In this document: in pieces, positions 18,929 through 30,927 of the stretch
How the letters are laid out: the number at the start of each line of letters is the position of its first letter
How positions within the stretch are numbered: position 1 is the first letter of the stretch
DNA from: Craspedostauros australis
Taxonomy: Eukaryota > Bacillariophyta > Bacillariophyceae > Mastogloiales > Achnanthaceae
Direction: 5' to 3'
Assembly: GCA_026770025.1 (NCBI GenBank)
Contig: JAMXDE010000025.1
Location: 682,001-746,000, forward strand
Length of the DNA stretch: 64,000 bases
The notes under the pieces: generated by a model
Database searches by the model: none
The model's input: only the letters and a program-made list of their open reading frames with translations
Told to the model about the DNA's origin: nothing
Position numbers and translations under genes: made by a program

Positions 18929-21900
18929 ATGAGCAAACTGCATCCCATCTACGTGGCTCTGGACAGCCACCAATACGGCAAGGCCATCAAGCTGGGCGCC
19001 GCGCTGCCTGCCTCCAACGTGCTTGGCAAGGCGCTGCTGGCACATGCCTACCTCAAGTCAGGACAGCGCCATGAGGCATTGAAGACCCTGCAGGCGATGC
19101 TTGGATCTGGCAACTTTGCGGAGCTTGATTTCGAGTTGGAATGCAACTACCACGGACGCACGGAATTGTTCAAGACTGCGCAGCAACGTAGCAATCAGCC
19201 GCAGCCGCAATCATCATCGAAGCGCGGTAAGAAAGGAAAGAAATCAAAGCCGCCAGCAAAGCCAGCGGCTCCGGCAGTGGCAGCAGTCATCAAGGAGCCG
19301 TTGGATTGGATCGATTATCTGGATAAGCCATCCAGGATAAGAGAGGGGTGGCATGTGTTGCCACCGCCCGACAAAGCCATCACGGATGAGGTACGCAATG
19401 CATCGTATTATATCGCAGTTCAATTCAGCAGTGCGGCGGTGTTCAAGTCGATGGATTCTCTTCCAAAAGAGCCTTTCGTACATCGAAGGATCTTGGCCAG
19501 GCGTGCCGCCTTGCTCTGGTCTATCGCTCTTCGTGTGCGCGATACTCCTTCATTCGCGATCTCTGTGTATCTCTGTTTTTGCATTGTTTTGGCTTTTAGC
19601 ACGACGGTATCTTTAATCGCCATCTCCATCCAAATCAACCTGCTCACCCCATCACACTTCATTGTATCCGACCGCAACAATACGCGTACGTACGAGTAGA
19701 CCACCTTGGCGACAATGGCCGTGACCATGACGAATATGCGGCTGATGCTGACGTCTTATCAGGTTCATGCCTGGGCAGCGACGGCGGATCCATCTAATGA
19801 GACGACGTTAACGAAATGCTTCGGACTGGGAATGTCCGTGCTGGCGCAACCGGCCAAGTTCCCAACGCAGAAGGATTCCATCGAGGCCCACGTCTTGAAG
19901 CACATGCAGATGCTTTCCTTGCAGTGGGCCAAGTTGGTCATGTCGAGAGGTGGCAAAGTGCACCTCACAACGGCGTGGGCAGCACAGACCTGCCTATGGC
20001 AACTCAATCTCTTGCATGACGACGATGAGAACTCACAAAGGGCCACGCTCATTCCACGTCTGGCGGAGAGCATGGCCAAGAAACTCTTGACGGGCATTGA
20101 CAACGATCCGGGTCAGGCACAGTCAGCGGAAAGTCAGTTGCTGGCCTTGCGCGTCTACGAGCACCAGTCCAAGTGGTCCGACATGGTTCAGATCCTCGAG
20201 ACTGCGCATCGGACACGGGCGGATCCAGCGGCAGCGAACAGTGGAAGCACCGCCACCAACGACTCCACCATCGACCTCACTTCGGAGCAGGTGCTCACGC
20301 AGCTTGCGCGCGTCTACAATCGCGATGGTCAGTACGACGCATCCAGAAAGGTCGTAGAGGAAACTCTTCGCCTCCATCCCGATGACTGGGCGTCGTGGAA
20401 GAGCTACCTGGACTGTTCCATCCGGCTTCATGGCCTCCAGGAAGGCACGGTGCAGACAATCCAGTTCGCTTCCACCATCTTGGATGGCCGGAAGGATTCC
20501 AAGTACCCTTTGAGGGGACCGCAGCTGATCCTCGTCGAAACCAAGGCGAGGATGCTGAAGGAACCTGTCGCCACTTCGCAAGCATCGTCATCATCGCGAC
20601 CACAGCCCGACACAGTCACCGCGCTTGCCAATGCCATCATCGAATACGCCGAACAATTTGCCCGCACCGCATCGTGCGCGTTTTCAGACATCGAGGCGTA
20701 TCTGGATGTCATATTGCAGCTTCCGGAGGGAGGTAGGACCGACATCCAAGCGCTGTTGGAATGGGCAGCGTCGTACCGATCCAAACAGACCTACGATTCC
20801 GCGGAGGATGATTCCAAAGAGCAACGCAGCAAACTGCGCGGATACATCTTCACCATCCAAGTCACGCACAAGATCCTCGCGGCAAACCCCCAGCTCAGTG
20901 ATCACTGGATGCCGAAGGTGCAGGACACCCTGGCGGAATGGAAGACATCACTGTCGCTGCACACGCCCGGCGATGCCAAGGAAGGCCAGAAGGAGAACAA
21001 GGCTGGCGATGAGCTCGTGCTGCTGTCGTCGCAGCAAATACTCCACACACAAAATTGCAGCAAGGAATCATTGATGACGGCCGCCACGCTGCTCGAATTG
21101 GGCATCGAGCATTCACCGGACAACGCCATGATTAAGATCGCCGCGGTGGATGTGCACTGCCAGCTCAACGCCACATGGCGGGCCCTCGAGATCTTCCACA
21201 CCATCAGCCTGAAGCACATCCAGATGGATTCCTGCAGCTACATCGTGCAACCGAAGCTCCTGCGCGGCGGCCTGTACGACGAAGCTGTCGAGCTCTCGCA
21301 GCTCGTGCTGCGCTTCCAAAGCACATCGGCACGCGATTGCGGCGAATACTCGGCGCGGGCCATGGAGAACGGGACGCTGAGCAAGGCGGATGAGTTCTTG
21401 GTATTCCAGCGCGATCGTCTGAACTGCAGTTTGGCCAGTTTGCAAGCCAAGGGGTACATACTGGATTGCGCGCCGTTGCTGTCCTCCATCCCCAATCGCA
21501 AACGAAATGCGGCAGAAGAAAAAGCGGAATTTCTCGCACCGCTCTCGGAAGGGGGGTTGGGAATCCGCCAAGGCATCGTCGGTGATGCTGATGACACGGA
21601 ACGTGCCAAGGAGATGATATCGGCCGCCTTCAGTCCCGAATCCTCGCTAAGCCTCGTCACATGGGTCGCGATACAATTGGATCCTGATGCTACCAAGATG
21701 ACGCTGTCCGACAATCGTGACGCCTCCATCTACTCCAACAACTTCCTCTACAAGCCGGCCATGGAGTCCAAGATACGGATCGAGAATGATTGCATGCGAC
21801 GCGGTTTGCTGCACGGCCTGTTAATTCGCGCCACTCTCTGCATGGAATCCACCAAGGGACCAAAGAAAGGCAAGGTGGTGGCTGTGCCGGACAAGCTGAA

Positions 21901-22603
21901 GAAGCATGCAGCCAGCTTGCAATCCTTCGCTGAGCAAGCGCGAAAATATTTCGAAACGATACAGAACGACGAGGAACCGTCACGCAGGCTGTCGTCGACT
22001 CTGCTGAGCATCATTCTTGCGCTCTGCGAGGTCATCCTGACGGTCGGCACGGGATCCGCGGAGTCCGAGACCGACAGCATGGCGACGCGAGAAACCAAGG
22101 CCGAGTCATTGATGCAAGCGATCGTCCCGACCTTCACGCAGGCCCGTGACGAGCTGACGGCGATGAGCAAGGATGCAACGCCCGACGCGATGTTCCAAAT
22201 GACATGCTGCTTGGTGCCGGATGCTCTGGTTCCGCTGTTCGCCATGTTTTCCAAGCTGGCGACGTTGCTTGATCTATTTGGCTGGGGCAAACGCAAGCGG
22301 AAGACGAAACGATGCGCGGCAGCATTTGCGGATGTTGCCTGCGCATTGCGAGACATCCTGCAGCAGCTGGTGGAGTGCGGCATCCAAGACAATCTGCCAA
22401 GCTCCGTGGAGAACAACAGCGATGGCGACGACAAGAGCGACGCGATTGTGAATGACGACCTTGCATTCATTCTGGAAGACAAGATCGTGGAACAAACCAG
22501 GACGCACATTCATCAAGCAAGATACCGATCACGGTTGCGCGTGGAACCGATCTTGTGCAACATGGCGGAGGTCTGCCAAACATTCGACGTGACGGATCTG
22601 TAA
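18929..22603 (+). CDS. NAA25: NatB N-terminal acetyltransferase auxiliary subunit (NAA25/Mdm20), two exons
   Basis: Exon 1 is 18929-19390 (154 codons, ending PPDKAITDE). A GT donor follows at 19391. Two AG acceptors keep frame, at 19699 and 19762; the latter (CTTATCAG, then VHAWAATADPSNE) has the better branch-like context, giving about 1,100 residues. The N-terminal half is TPR-like (YGKAIKLGAALPASNVLGKA; QLARVYNRDGQYDASRKVVE) and contains LHPDDWASWKSYLD, the signature of the Mdm20 family. NAA25 scaffolds the catalytic subunit NAA20 on the ribosome, acetylating nascent Met-Asp/Glu/Asn/Gln N-termini in the cytosol. A Lys-rich GKKGKKSKPP segment in exon 1 could touch rRNA. The frames after 19390 in exon 1 are intronic. 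Confidence 0.8.
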
Positions 22604-23331
22604 TTCGTCCCAAGCCCTAATACTACAGTGGAGAGTCTATCTCACCGACCGGTTGTCGAATAATGGTATTCTATGTACTAATCCGAGTACAAGCACGAGC
22701 AGTGATGTGCGTACTCTCTGGAGAGAGAGAGTGTGTGTCATGAAGTAGCCAAGAGTTGTTCTGTGCGAGCAGAGAGAGAGAGAGAGTGCGTGTGTGTCTT
22801 CCACGATGGACATCCTCCACTGACCGCGAATGTGACGCGCGAGAGATCGTGGAGGAGGATCCGGCCAGGACGGCGATCCTCTTCGCCAGCCGCCACCAAC
22901 CAAAAGAGTGGATTGAAGTTTGTGCAATCGCGCTTGTCAAATTTCTCCACCCAACGTCTCACCATGCGCGTTCTTTGGCGCACCTCACAAAAATTGAGGT
23001 GCGCCATGGATTTGCCTCACAAAACATGCACACCAGCAACCGCAATTATGGAATCTCTCACTCTGCTCCGCCCTGCTCTTGATTTGGCTTGCACATAAAA
23101 ACAGAAGCAGAACTCAACCAAGCAAAGCAACCGAACAAGGAAGCAAGTAAAACGAGAGGGGGTTGACACTTCTGCTGATGCTCATTTCAAATTCTCAACA
23201 CACTCCGACCATTGCAACACAAAGTGCAGCATAGCGCAGCGTAGTGCAGCAAAGTATAGCACCACACTACACGGCGACATCAAGAGAGGCATCAGTACAC
23301 GCATACAGCACAACGAAGAGCATTCGACCCC
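22604..23331. other. intergenic with AG/TG microsatellites and one hairpin
   Basis: No gene. (GA)n tracts lie at about 22721-22731 and 22771-22787, each followed by a TG run. A strong hairpin is at 22977-23005. The 3' part is A-rich with CAAAGCAACC-like motifs and is probably the promoter and leader of the silaffin-like gene. Confidence 0.5.
22977..23005. other. perfect 11-bp hairpin
   Basis: GGCGCACCTCA (22977-22987), a 7-base loop CAAAAAT, and TGAGGTGCGCC (22995-23005). It lies about 330 bp upstream of the silaffin-like start codon. Could be a regulatory dyad or transcribed structure; function unknown. Confidence 0.55.
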
Positions 23332-24621
23332 ATGAGGATATCCAGCGCGGTCTCGATCGCAAGCACCACGGGTGCCGTTCGTTCCACCTTCTGCAGAGCC
23401 ACGCTGATTGGATGCTGCCTTCTGTTGTTCGTCGCAGCAACATCGGTGCCAGTGGATGCTTCGCGAGAACATGCCAATGACGCAGATCGTCATGAGTACC
23501 AGATGGCAAAGCAAGAGCTTGATCGGGGATCGGGTCCAAGCCGGAACCGCCTGCTGACCAACAGCGTGACTGAGATGGAGAAGGAGACGAAGGACTGGTG
23601 GCTCAATGTGCCCAGAGTTGCTGGTGACGACGATTCCGTGCGCGATGCCTACATGCACGACGAGATCGACGCGGATGGCAACATCGACGATTCGGACATC
23701 GAGGAGAAAATTGAGCAACAGATCGAGGACGATCTCATCCCCACCTTGAAGCAGGTCCCACGTCAACCTCGCAGACGGCTGGACCTGCGACGAAAAGCAA
23801 AGTCGTCGAGCAAGAGCGGCCGCCAAACCAACATCTTCGAGCAGAATTCGCCCTCGTCACCGAGTTCCAAGTCTTCCAAATCGAGCTCACTATCGGCGAC
23901 GGCGCCTCCGGTCCCAGCGCCAACGCTGTCACCAATTACAGCCGTGACGCAGGCACCCGTGACGGCAACACCCACAAACGCGCCGGTGGCAAGCGAAGAC
24001 TCCACCACCAAGAGCTCGAAGTCCTCCAAATCGTCCAAGTCTTCCGAGAGTGAGAGCAGCGATGGCATGGCGTCGATGCCGGTTACTGCTTCGCCCGTGT
24101 CCACGGCCAGCAGTCCGAGCACCACCAAGAGCTCCAAATCGTCTTCCAAGTCGTCGTCCAAATCTTCCTCTTCCAAATCGTCCAAGTCCGATGGCAGGCC
24201 CAAGAAGCGCAAGGCGAGCAAGTCCGCGAAGAAGTCGTCCAAATCTCCCAGAAGCAAGAACAGCAAGAACGCCTTCATGGACACTGAGGTCCCCTCGTAC
24301 TCGCCCAGCCAAACGCCATCCGAGCTGCCGCAAACGGCCAGCGGGGCACCATCCTCGGCGCCAACCCGGACGGCCCAGCCCACTATCTCCACGCCACCAA
24401 GCTCCGTGCCATCGCAAGTACCGACAGCCCAGCCCACCTCCTCGGCGGCGCCGACGGGAGACGCGACTCCTGCGCCATCGGCCCAGCCCAGCGTGTCGCC
24501 CTCCAATGTTCCGAGCGGGGCCACTGTGGCGAATACGCCGGCGCCATCCCAGACACCGAGCGCTGCGCCATCCGTGGAACCAAGCTCGGTGCCATCGCAA
24601 GTGCCGACAGTGACGCCGTAA
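23332..24621 (+). CDS. silaffin-like serine/lysine-rich secreted protein
   Basis: 429 residues with an N-terminal signal peptide (hydrophobic LIGCCLLLFVAATSVPV, cleavage likely near residue 43). A propeptide-like acidic stretch (DDDSVRDAYMHDEIDADGN) is followed by RQPRRRLDLRRK, an RxL-type processing site of the kind known in diatom silaffins. The core carries Ser/Lys arrays such as TTKSSKSSKSSKSSESES, with lysines every third residue. The C-terminal 110 residues are a Pro/Ser/Thr/Ala mucin-like tail (SSVPSQVPTAQPTSSAAP). Silaffins are phosphorylated and polyamine-modified peptides that guide silica formation in the cell wall; KxxK clusters are linked to silica targeting. Assignment rests on composition and layout, so an extracellular mucin-like protein is the alternative. 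The long opposite-strand frames are shadows. Confidence 0.7.
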   Translation: MRISSAVSIASTTGAVRSTFCRATLIGCCLLLFVAATSVPVDASREHANDADRHEYQMAKQELDRGSGPSRNRLLTNSVTEMEKETKDWWLNVPRVAGDDDSVRDAYMHDEIDADGNIDDSDIEEKIEQQIEDDLIPTLKQVPRQPRRRLDLRRKAKSSSKSGRQTNIFEQNSPSSPSSKSSKSSSLSATAPPVPAPTLSPITAVTQAPVTATPTNAPVASEDSTTKSSKSSKSSKSSESESSDGMASMPVTASPVSTASSPSTTKSSKSSSKSSSKSSSSKSSKSDGRPKKRKASKSAKKSSKSPRSKNSKNAFMDTEVPSYSPSQTPSELPQTASGAPSSAPTRTAQPTISTPPSSVPSQVPTAQPTSSAAPTGDATPAPSAQPSVSPSNVPSGATVANTPAPSQTPSAAPSVEPSSVPSQVPTVTP

Positions 24622-26366
24622 GCCACATCGGGCATGCATGGATGCATTGGGGAAGAACGGGAGATAATGCACACAGTGGGATGGAATCAAGGGACTCTCA
24701 TCTGTGCTTAGAAAGGAATACTTTACATTGTTACAGCGCGCTTGCATATGTGCGATTAGGCATGGAGTGAAATGAAGCAGAGTGTTGCTGCAGACTGTTC
24801 CTGTCTTTGAACGATGAAGGTGATTGGCGGGTGTTGCATTTCTTCGTTTTGGAGGATATGGGAGGCGCGACGAATTTCTGAATGTTTATGGCGACGAACC
24901 CGTGGCTGTCTGTTTGTGTGTTTGGTCTTGGATGTGGAGAACGCTCTGACTTCCATTGCATTGACGGGAATACTAACCTTCTTCCATATCAATAAGGACA
25001 CACTAGTATGAGGCTCGGGAGAAGAGATCCATGCCCCAGCGAGCAAGCGTCCCAAGTGTGTGAAGCCTTGTCCCTTGACGTCTGTCGCTGAGCTTGCCAT
25101 GCTGTTGGTGCTTGATTGTTGTTCCCATCGACGTTGCTGTTCAGGTTCATCCACGGCGTAATGCGATGGGACGCGTTTCGCATTGCTTCTCTACTGTTGG
25201 ACGTCAAACCATGCATGTTCAACATCTTCCATTGTCACCTTGTGTACTCTACGATTATCTCATCTAACTTCGCCAACATCTATGTGAATGCACTATTCAC
25301 GACCAATAATAACCAAAGGAGGACGCAAGTCGCGCACCGATAGAAGAGAAATTGACCAGCCTGCCGATCAAGGCAACCACCAACGCGATGAGATCGTCGA
25401 GAAGCGGAGGAACAGAATGATGATCAAGGCATGCCCAATGCTTCCTGCCCGATGATACTGTCCTAGAATCAACGAGTAGCCTCCTCCTCTCTGCAACCTC
25501 TCTACTCTATGTGCGTCTGCATACAAGCCCCAGAGTGAAGCCGAGAGATGGCGCTGCTTTGGATTTATTGCGACGGCCCATTGCGCTTTCGGTGGTTCTT
25601 GCGCTGGAAGCAAGATGCCGTAAAGTTGCCTACCGAGCTGGTATGGAGGAGGAGCAGGAGGAATCGTGCAAAAAGGAGTTACGAAACAAGATCACCCGCC
25701 CCCATGCCACCTCTCCAAACGTATCGTGGAGGGGATAAGTGAAGATCTGGAGGAATCCGCGGAGTAGAAGCACCTCACCAGATCATGGCTTTGATCTGTT
25801 ACCATCCGATCTGATCCGATTCTCTACTTAGTGCATCATGCCAACGAATCTTCAGATCATCAAAAGCCATCGCGTTGTCGTGACATCAACTACTCGACGC
25901 ACCTTCAAATCTTCATATCTTTGCACCATTGCGATACCTACGTATCGCGTAACCGTTCTACTGCGCATCGCTCCCCGTCACGCAACCGTAATGCGTCCCC
26001 CCTCCCCCCGAGATTGGTTCAATCTTGGTGAGAAACGCCTATCGAAGGCTGCCGAGTACACCTCGCACTTCCACCGTACTTGCCCCATGCCGCGCACACG
26101 TAAACAAGATGAAGGAGAGATGGTGTTGGTCCTTGGGTATGGGTCAAGAATGCTCTCTGATCAATAACGTGGAGCACACATTGCATAGATGTAACAACAA
26201 GCAAGGGCGGAGTTTCATCCAGACTTTTCTTTGTTCGTTCATAAGCCACCAAATCGAATCTTGTAGGGAGGGATTGATCGTGTCTGGCGCGTTATATGTT
26301 CTTCCGCCACGTTCAGTCCCATTAATAAGCCCACGACATCACCACAAAGCGCGAAGCCAGCCCGCG
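24622..26366. other. intergenic, no gene established
   Basis: About 1.7 kb without a convincing gene. A minus-strand stretch near 25110-25010 reads TDVKGQGFTHLGRLLAGAW, vaguely like the middle of an HMG-box, but no extended exon structure could be built around it. Confidence 0.4.
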
Positions 26367-28285
26367 ATTGTCTGTTCCACAACGTGGCGTTCAAAAACGT
26401 GCCAACATCGCCATGCATTTGCCATCCGTGAATGGAAGGGAGAACAATGACACTTTCGCTTCATCACAATTTCGGGACAACCTGGCAATACACGCACATG
26501 TACGGTGAGGAAGAAACGGAAGAGTCGAAAAGCGTGAAGCGAACGAGCAAAGCAAACACAAGAAAGAAAGCGCAGACAGACACCACCGAGGAAGCACAAA
26601 TCACAACAACAAACAAGCCACCGATCCGCCGACGGTCGTCAAAAGAACGTTGAAGGGCGATGGCTTTGCCTCAGCGGATGATCATCAAACAATCACACTA
26701 TTCTCAAAGAGGACAGCATGGTGCTCTCTTGAAATGCGCACAAACGCACACTGCAGTTGCATCCATCAATGCGTACAGTATGTAATTCCACACTCGTAGT
26801 CGTACGCACAGGCTGCTGCCACCAACACAGTCTCTCCACCCAACTCTATTTGAACTCAAATGAAACCAAATCGAAACCATTCCTTCAATCTCACAAATCT
26901 CGAACTTGGACAATCGCAAACCAAACTAAATCAACAGTCAACAATCAACAAACAACAACCAACAACCAACATGATGATCATCAACAACCGCTTCACCCTC
27001 TCCTTCGTTCTGGCACTCGCCGCCGCCACGGCACCATCCTCCGTCAAGGCCAACGACATCACGAAGGCACAGAAGAAGGAATGGCGCAAAACCGCTCGAC
27101 GTGCCGCACGACAGTGCGAGGAGTACCAGAATCAGAGAGTTCGATCGCCCATCATCGACACGCAGGAGTGTGCCGGAGGCGGACACACTGCCACGGTCGC
27201 CATCCTCGACAAGCAAACCAAGGTGGAGCTTGGTCTCGTCAAGGTCGGATGTGACAGCACCACCGAGGTGCTGTGCGGACCACGTTGCGACTTCGGCCCG
27301 GGCGACTGCACAGACGACACCTGGTGCCGTCTTTCCGAGACCATCGGATACGCCGTCTGCGTCGACTATGCCGCCACCGGTGAGAGCTGCGGCGGTTTCA
27401 CCCTTCCAGGACAGCAATCCAGATGCAACCCAGCCACCAGCGTTTGCGTCTTTCCACCGGAGGCCTCCTTCATCCCAGATCTTCCAGGCAAATGCGAGGT
27501 GAAGTGCAAGGAGGAAAAGGACTGCGGCAAGAATCAATGGTGCCAGCCGCAAGACATCCCTGACTACACCATCCCGAAGCCATCACTAAATCCCATTCCG
27601 CAACTGAGCATCTGCAGGGACTACGTCGGTGAGGATGAGTACTGCGGCGGCTTCACGACCATCCAATACCAACGTCGTTGCAACCCCAACACCATGCAAT
27701 GCGTCACCGAGGATCCCATGCTCGCCGATGCCCCAGGCAAATGCAAACTCCGTTGCGAGTCGAAGCAGGATTGCGGCAGAGGCAAGGCGTGCAACGAGGG
27801 TCTTTGCTTCGACACGTGCGACGAAGACGAAGACTGTCCCAATGACAACTACTGGTGCCGTCCCAGTGAGAACAATAACGGATCGGTCTGCACATTGGTT
27901 GTGGGAGAAGGCGAGACGTGCGGAGCCACCGGAAATCCATGGGAAGAGGATCGCTGCTCGGACTTCCTTTTGTGTATGCCGAACCCGGACGGAAGCAGCA
28001 CATGCCAGTTTCCGATCGTCCTTCCTGTTCCTGAACCCGTCTTGATCGATGAAGGAAAGAATTAGGTGCGTGTCCGATAGTATGGTGCACTCGGAGAAAT
28101 CCAACTGAAGCGACAGACGGAGCATGCACCGCAAACAAATCACAGTATTCATAAGCAACTGCAAAATACTATACACAGACATACCTGTAGCTCGTCCTTG
28201 TTGTATCCGTCCTCTTCTCAACAGCGCATCGACACCAATAGCAAGTCTCACTTGAACTCGCGAAACGAGAGACGATTCCGAGACC
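26367..28285 (+). repeat. segmental duplication, copy A
   Basis: Matches 32580-34456 from about 600 bp upstream of the start codon to about 220 bp after the stop. Similarity is highest from 26690 through the coding region and is also clear in the 3' flank (ending CGATTCCGAGACC in both). The upstream part carries small insertions and deletions. Confidence 0.85.
26971..28065 (+). CDS. cysteine-rich secreted protein, paralogue A
   Basis: 364 residues from ATG 26971 (MMIINNRF); the frame is open upstream but that part is a C/A-rich leader. The signal peptide ends near residue 27 (LALAAATAPSSVKA). The mature part has two long cysteine repeats with the pattern DDTWCR...CVDYAATGESCGGF and NQWCQ...CRDYVGEDEYCGGF. 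Each repeat contains a C-N-P box (SRCNPATSVCV; RRCNPNTMQCV), and a third shorter repeat ends the protein (DNYWCR...CTLVVGEGETCG). This is a disulphide-stabilised extracellular or cell-wall protein. No catalytic motif is seen; family not recognised. A tandem-type paralogue lies at 33151-34236. Confidence 0.8.
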   Translation: MMIINNRFTLSFVLALAAATAPSSVKANDITKAQKKEWRKTARRAARQCEEYQNQRVRSPIIDTQECAGGGHTATVAILDKQTKVELGLVKVGCDSTTEVLCGPRCDFGPGDCTDDTWCRLSETIGYAVCVDYAATGESCGGFTLPGQQSRCNPATSVCVFPPEASFIPDLPGKCEVKCKEEKDCGKNQWCQPQDIPDYTIPKPSLNPIPQLSICRDYVGEDEYCGGFTTIQYQRRCNPNTMQCVTEDPMLADAPGKCKLRCESKQDCGRGKACNEGLCFDTCDEDEDCPNDNYWCRPSENNNGSVCTLVVGEGETCGATGNPWEEDRCSDFLLCMPNPDGSSTCQFPIVLPVPEPVLIDEGKN

Positions 28286-30025
28286 TTTTGAAGCATAGAT
28301 GCGTGCTGATGTACTAATAACAATAAAAACGCACTGATTATCCCCTCTGAGGAGGGTCGCCTCGAAAGCTTGAACGGCGCCAGCATACAGCGAGCCATAC
28401 CAGGCCGACTGCGCTCGAACGACTCACCTAGATCTCTCACTCCCGGGTCTACCGCTGGGTTGTCAATCCCCATGGGCCATAATACGTATGAGTTGAGATT
28501 CAATAAGGGACAGACTACTACCGGACACGGTATCAACCCGATGGGAGAAATTCTTGTTTTGGCGCGAAATCTTCCGACTTGATTGACCACCAAATGTTTT
28601 CTCCTCCTTTCTCTCCTCCATTCACGAATCCATCATGACTCAAGCATGGCCGACCTGACTCACACCTCACCTTGGGAACTATGTGCTCCTCAGATCCTTT
28701 TACTACAATATACCTCGATTCCCTTCATGCTGACGACTACTGCATCACAGCCGTAGCCATGACGCGTGTATCCAATCTGCTTCAACTCAAGCAATGGAAT
28801 CCGAGGGTCAGCTCCAACCACAGCCACTGCTTCATGACTGTCACCAACATGCGTCATGGCCTACACTGCAGTGTATCTACATGTGTGGAGAGCAAGGCAC
28901 TGTTATTATCATCTACCCTTGAACACTGAACCAAGTACATCAGTGCAGGGTCTCGCCAAGTTGTGTGGCATCGTTTCTTCACCCTACTAAGACTACAAAG
29001 CTAACTCATGTAAACAGACAAGGATTAGCTACAAAGCGCTCTTCTACTCATCGTTACAGTAACAACTCTTCAATCAGTACACCTCTCTTGAACTGCATCA
29101 CACGGCTATCCCAAAGCCGGCAGATCCAAGAGGCATCCTCCACCGATTCGCGCCGTCTACGCCCGAATCCTAACTGTATGTCAGGAATCGAGGGTGCGAC
29201 TATGTCGTGTTATTCTAGATTGCCGCACCTCTCATAGTACCAAAAATAGACTGACCGATCTACCAAAGTCGGACACACTCCCAAGTCGATTGTGAGTCAT
29301 CCTCCTCTGTGTGTCAAGAATAGGACGGACGAAGGACAGACTAAAGTTGTAACATGTTTTGAGATGATTGACGAACCAACATGGCGAACAGTGGATGCAA
29401 AAGGGAGACTGGAACACCGAAGTGTTCCAAGCACGAGGGTTGACCAGTCGAACCGAAACATCTATGTAAAAACGCTATCACTGTTGTATCAATCAGAACC
29501 CAGAACATGATTACATGACTGACAGAGAACCGCCGAAGGAGAACAAAGCGCGGACTGGAACAGCATCGAAGGACTGGACTGATCGTGCCAGAACTCCATG
29601 TTCTGAACCAAGTGTGACCACCAGTGAACATGTGAGAAGAGTGAGTGAACAACACGGAAGAGTGCACTGGATGAGTGATGGATGCCTGATCGGAAGAGAG
29701 TGAATCTCAGCATCGGTATGTATGCACCGTGGGAGTGTAGGAGGAAACCTCTATGAATGAGTGTGATGATATGCACCTGTCATGAGCAATGAGATGTGAA
29801 TGACGGAGAGGGTTTGCTATGATGATTACAGGAGCAACTACAGGGTGCAACCAGCATCATCATGGGCGAGCGACTTGGGGGAATTGGGGAATGAAGATGT
29901 TGTTCTCACAGTTCTAAAACGGTACAGTTTAATAAGGGTTAAACTACAGTATCTATACCTCGGATTTCCAACATACGTACCACACTGGGCATCCGGTTCT
30001 CACCGCGATGCACTTCACTCTCTTT
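28286..30025. other. intergenic between duplicated genes, left part
   Basis: No gene recognised in 1.7 kb. Short frames only. It lies between the two copies of the cysteine-rich gene and beside a decayed retroelement. Confidence 0.4.
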
Positions 30026-30927
30026 TTATTGATTCGAAAGACTTCGCTGCCGGACTTGGTGTTTTGTGCTGCTGCGTCCTGGCTTGCTCGTCCCTCTTTG
30101 TCGCTGTTGTCTGATCGGGCTGGCACTATGTCTCCGCAACCCTGCTTGCCGGGATGCCCTCACATACTGTACCCATAGCACTTGATTGACGACCGACTGC
30201 TGTCGGACTGCTGTCTCTGTAGTGAGCGCCAGCAATCGAACATCGTCTCCTGTAATCCCTTGCCATACTTTCCTCCACTCTTCTCGCACAGTCATCGCTG
30301 CTTCTCGGGAGGCTCTTGTCATCGCCATTGCCTGATCACTTTCGTGCAGCACCTTCTTTCAAACCATCCACGCCTTCCATTGCACCTCCCGCAATCTCGC
30401 CATCACCTTCGCGATCCAATTGGCGGGCATGTCGGGCTGTTCGTTGGGCTCCATCGTCTGTTCCGGGATCTCCTGCCACCTCGTGGACCACCGTCCTCGT
30501 ACCATCATGCCCCAACCCATCTCCGTTTGTTCCAACACCGCTTTCTGGAGCTGGGGGGCACCTCACTGCGGATTTCCGTGCCTTCGCTCCACACCCAGAT
30601 CTGTTTCACCAGTTCTCGCATCATCAACATGCTACCTCAGGCTGCCATCATCGCTATTTCTCATTCTTTCATCGCCACTCTCCGCACTGACATCACCAAT
30701 GGATGTTGGCACTGCATCATGTGCTCTGTGGTCTCCTCTTGATCCTTGCACACCAGGCACTTGCTATTCGCCCAGGATTTCCACCCGTGCATATTGCGCC
30801 CGACCGGTCCGAAGCTACATGCGTGCTTCACCACCCATTTTCGACATGACGGGGTCAGCCGTGCCATCGCCGGTCTAGTGGCCACGACATCCACTTTCAC
30901 AGCTTGCCCATCTTGGATCCTGCTCAC
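30026..30927 (-). pseudogene. decayed non-LTR-type retroelement, C-terminal fragment
   Basis: Read on the minus strand, 30927-30640 encodes SCRKWVVKHACSFGPVGRN and a zinc-ribbon-like motif CLVCKDQEETTEHMMQCQH, as found after the reverse transcriptase in many non-LTR elements. After a frame change it continues NWIAKVMARLREVQWKAWMV and KKVLHESDQAMAMTRASREA to 30026. In-frame TGA codons occur after MSVRRVAMKE, after EIAMMAA and after KAWMV. All three would be Arg codons (CGA) if a single C were restored, the pattern left by deamination at CpG sites. The reverse transcriptase proper is not seen. No function is expected. Confidence 0.5.

Noticed and set aside
23763..24747. Two long minus frames opposite the silaffin-like gene
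   Set aside because: They are mirror translations of Ser/Lys and Pro/Ser repeats (Leu/Asp and Arg/Gly runs) with no motifs.
26860..26970. Upstream extension of the cysteine-rich protein A frame
   Set aside because: The region is a C/A-rich leader; the ATG at 26971 starts a clean signal peptide and is conserved in copy B.
28430..28480. tRNA-like string on the minus strand (CAGCGGTAGACC, GTTCGAG)
   Set aside because: The flanking bases of the GTTCGAG loop do not pair into a T-stem and no acceptor stem could be formed.
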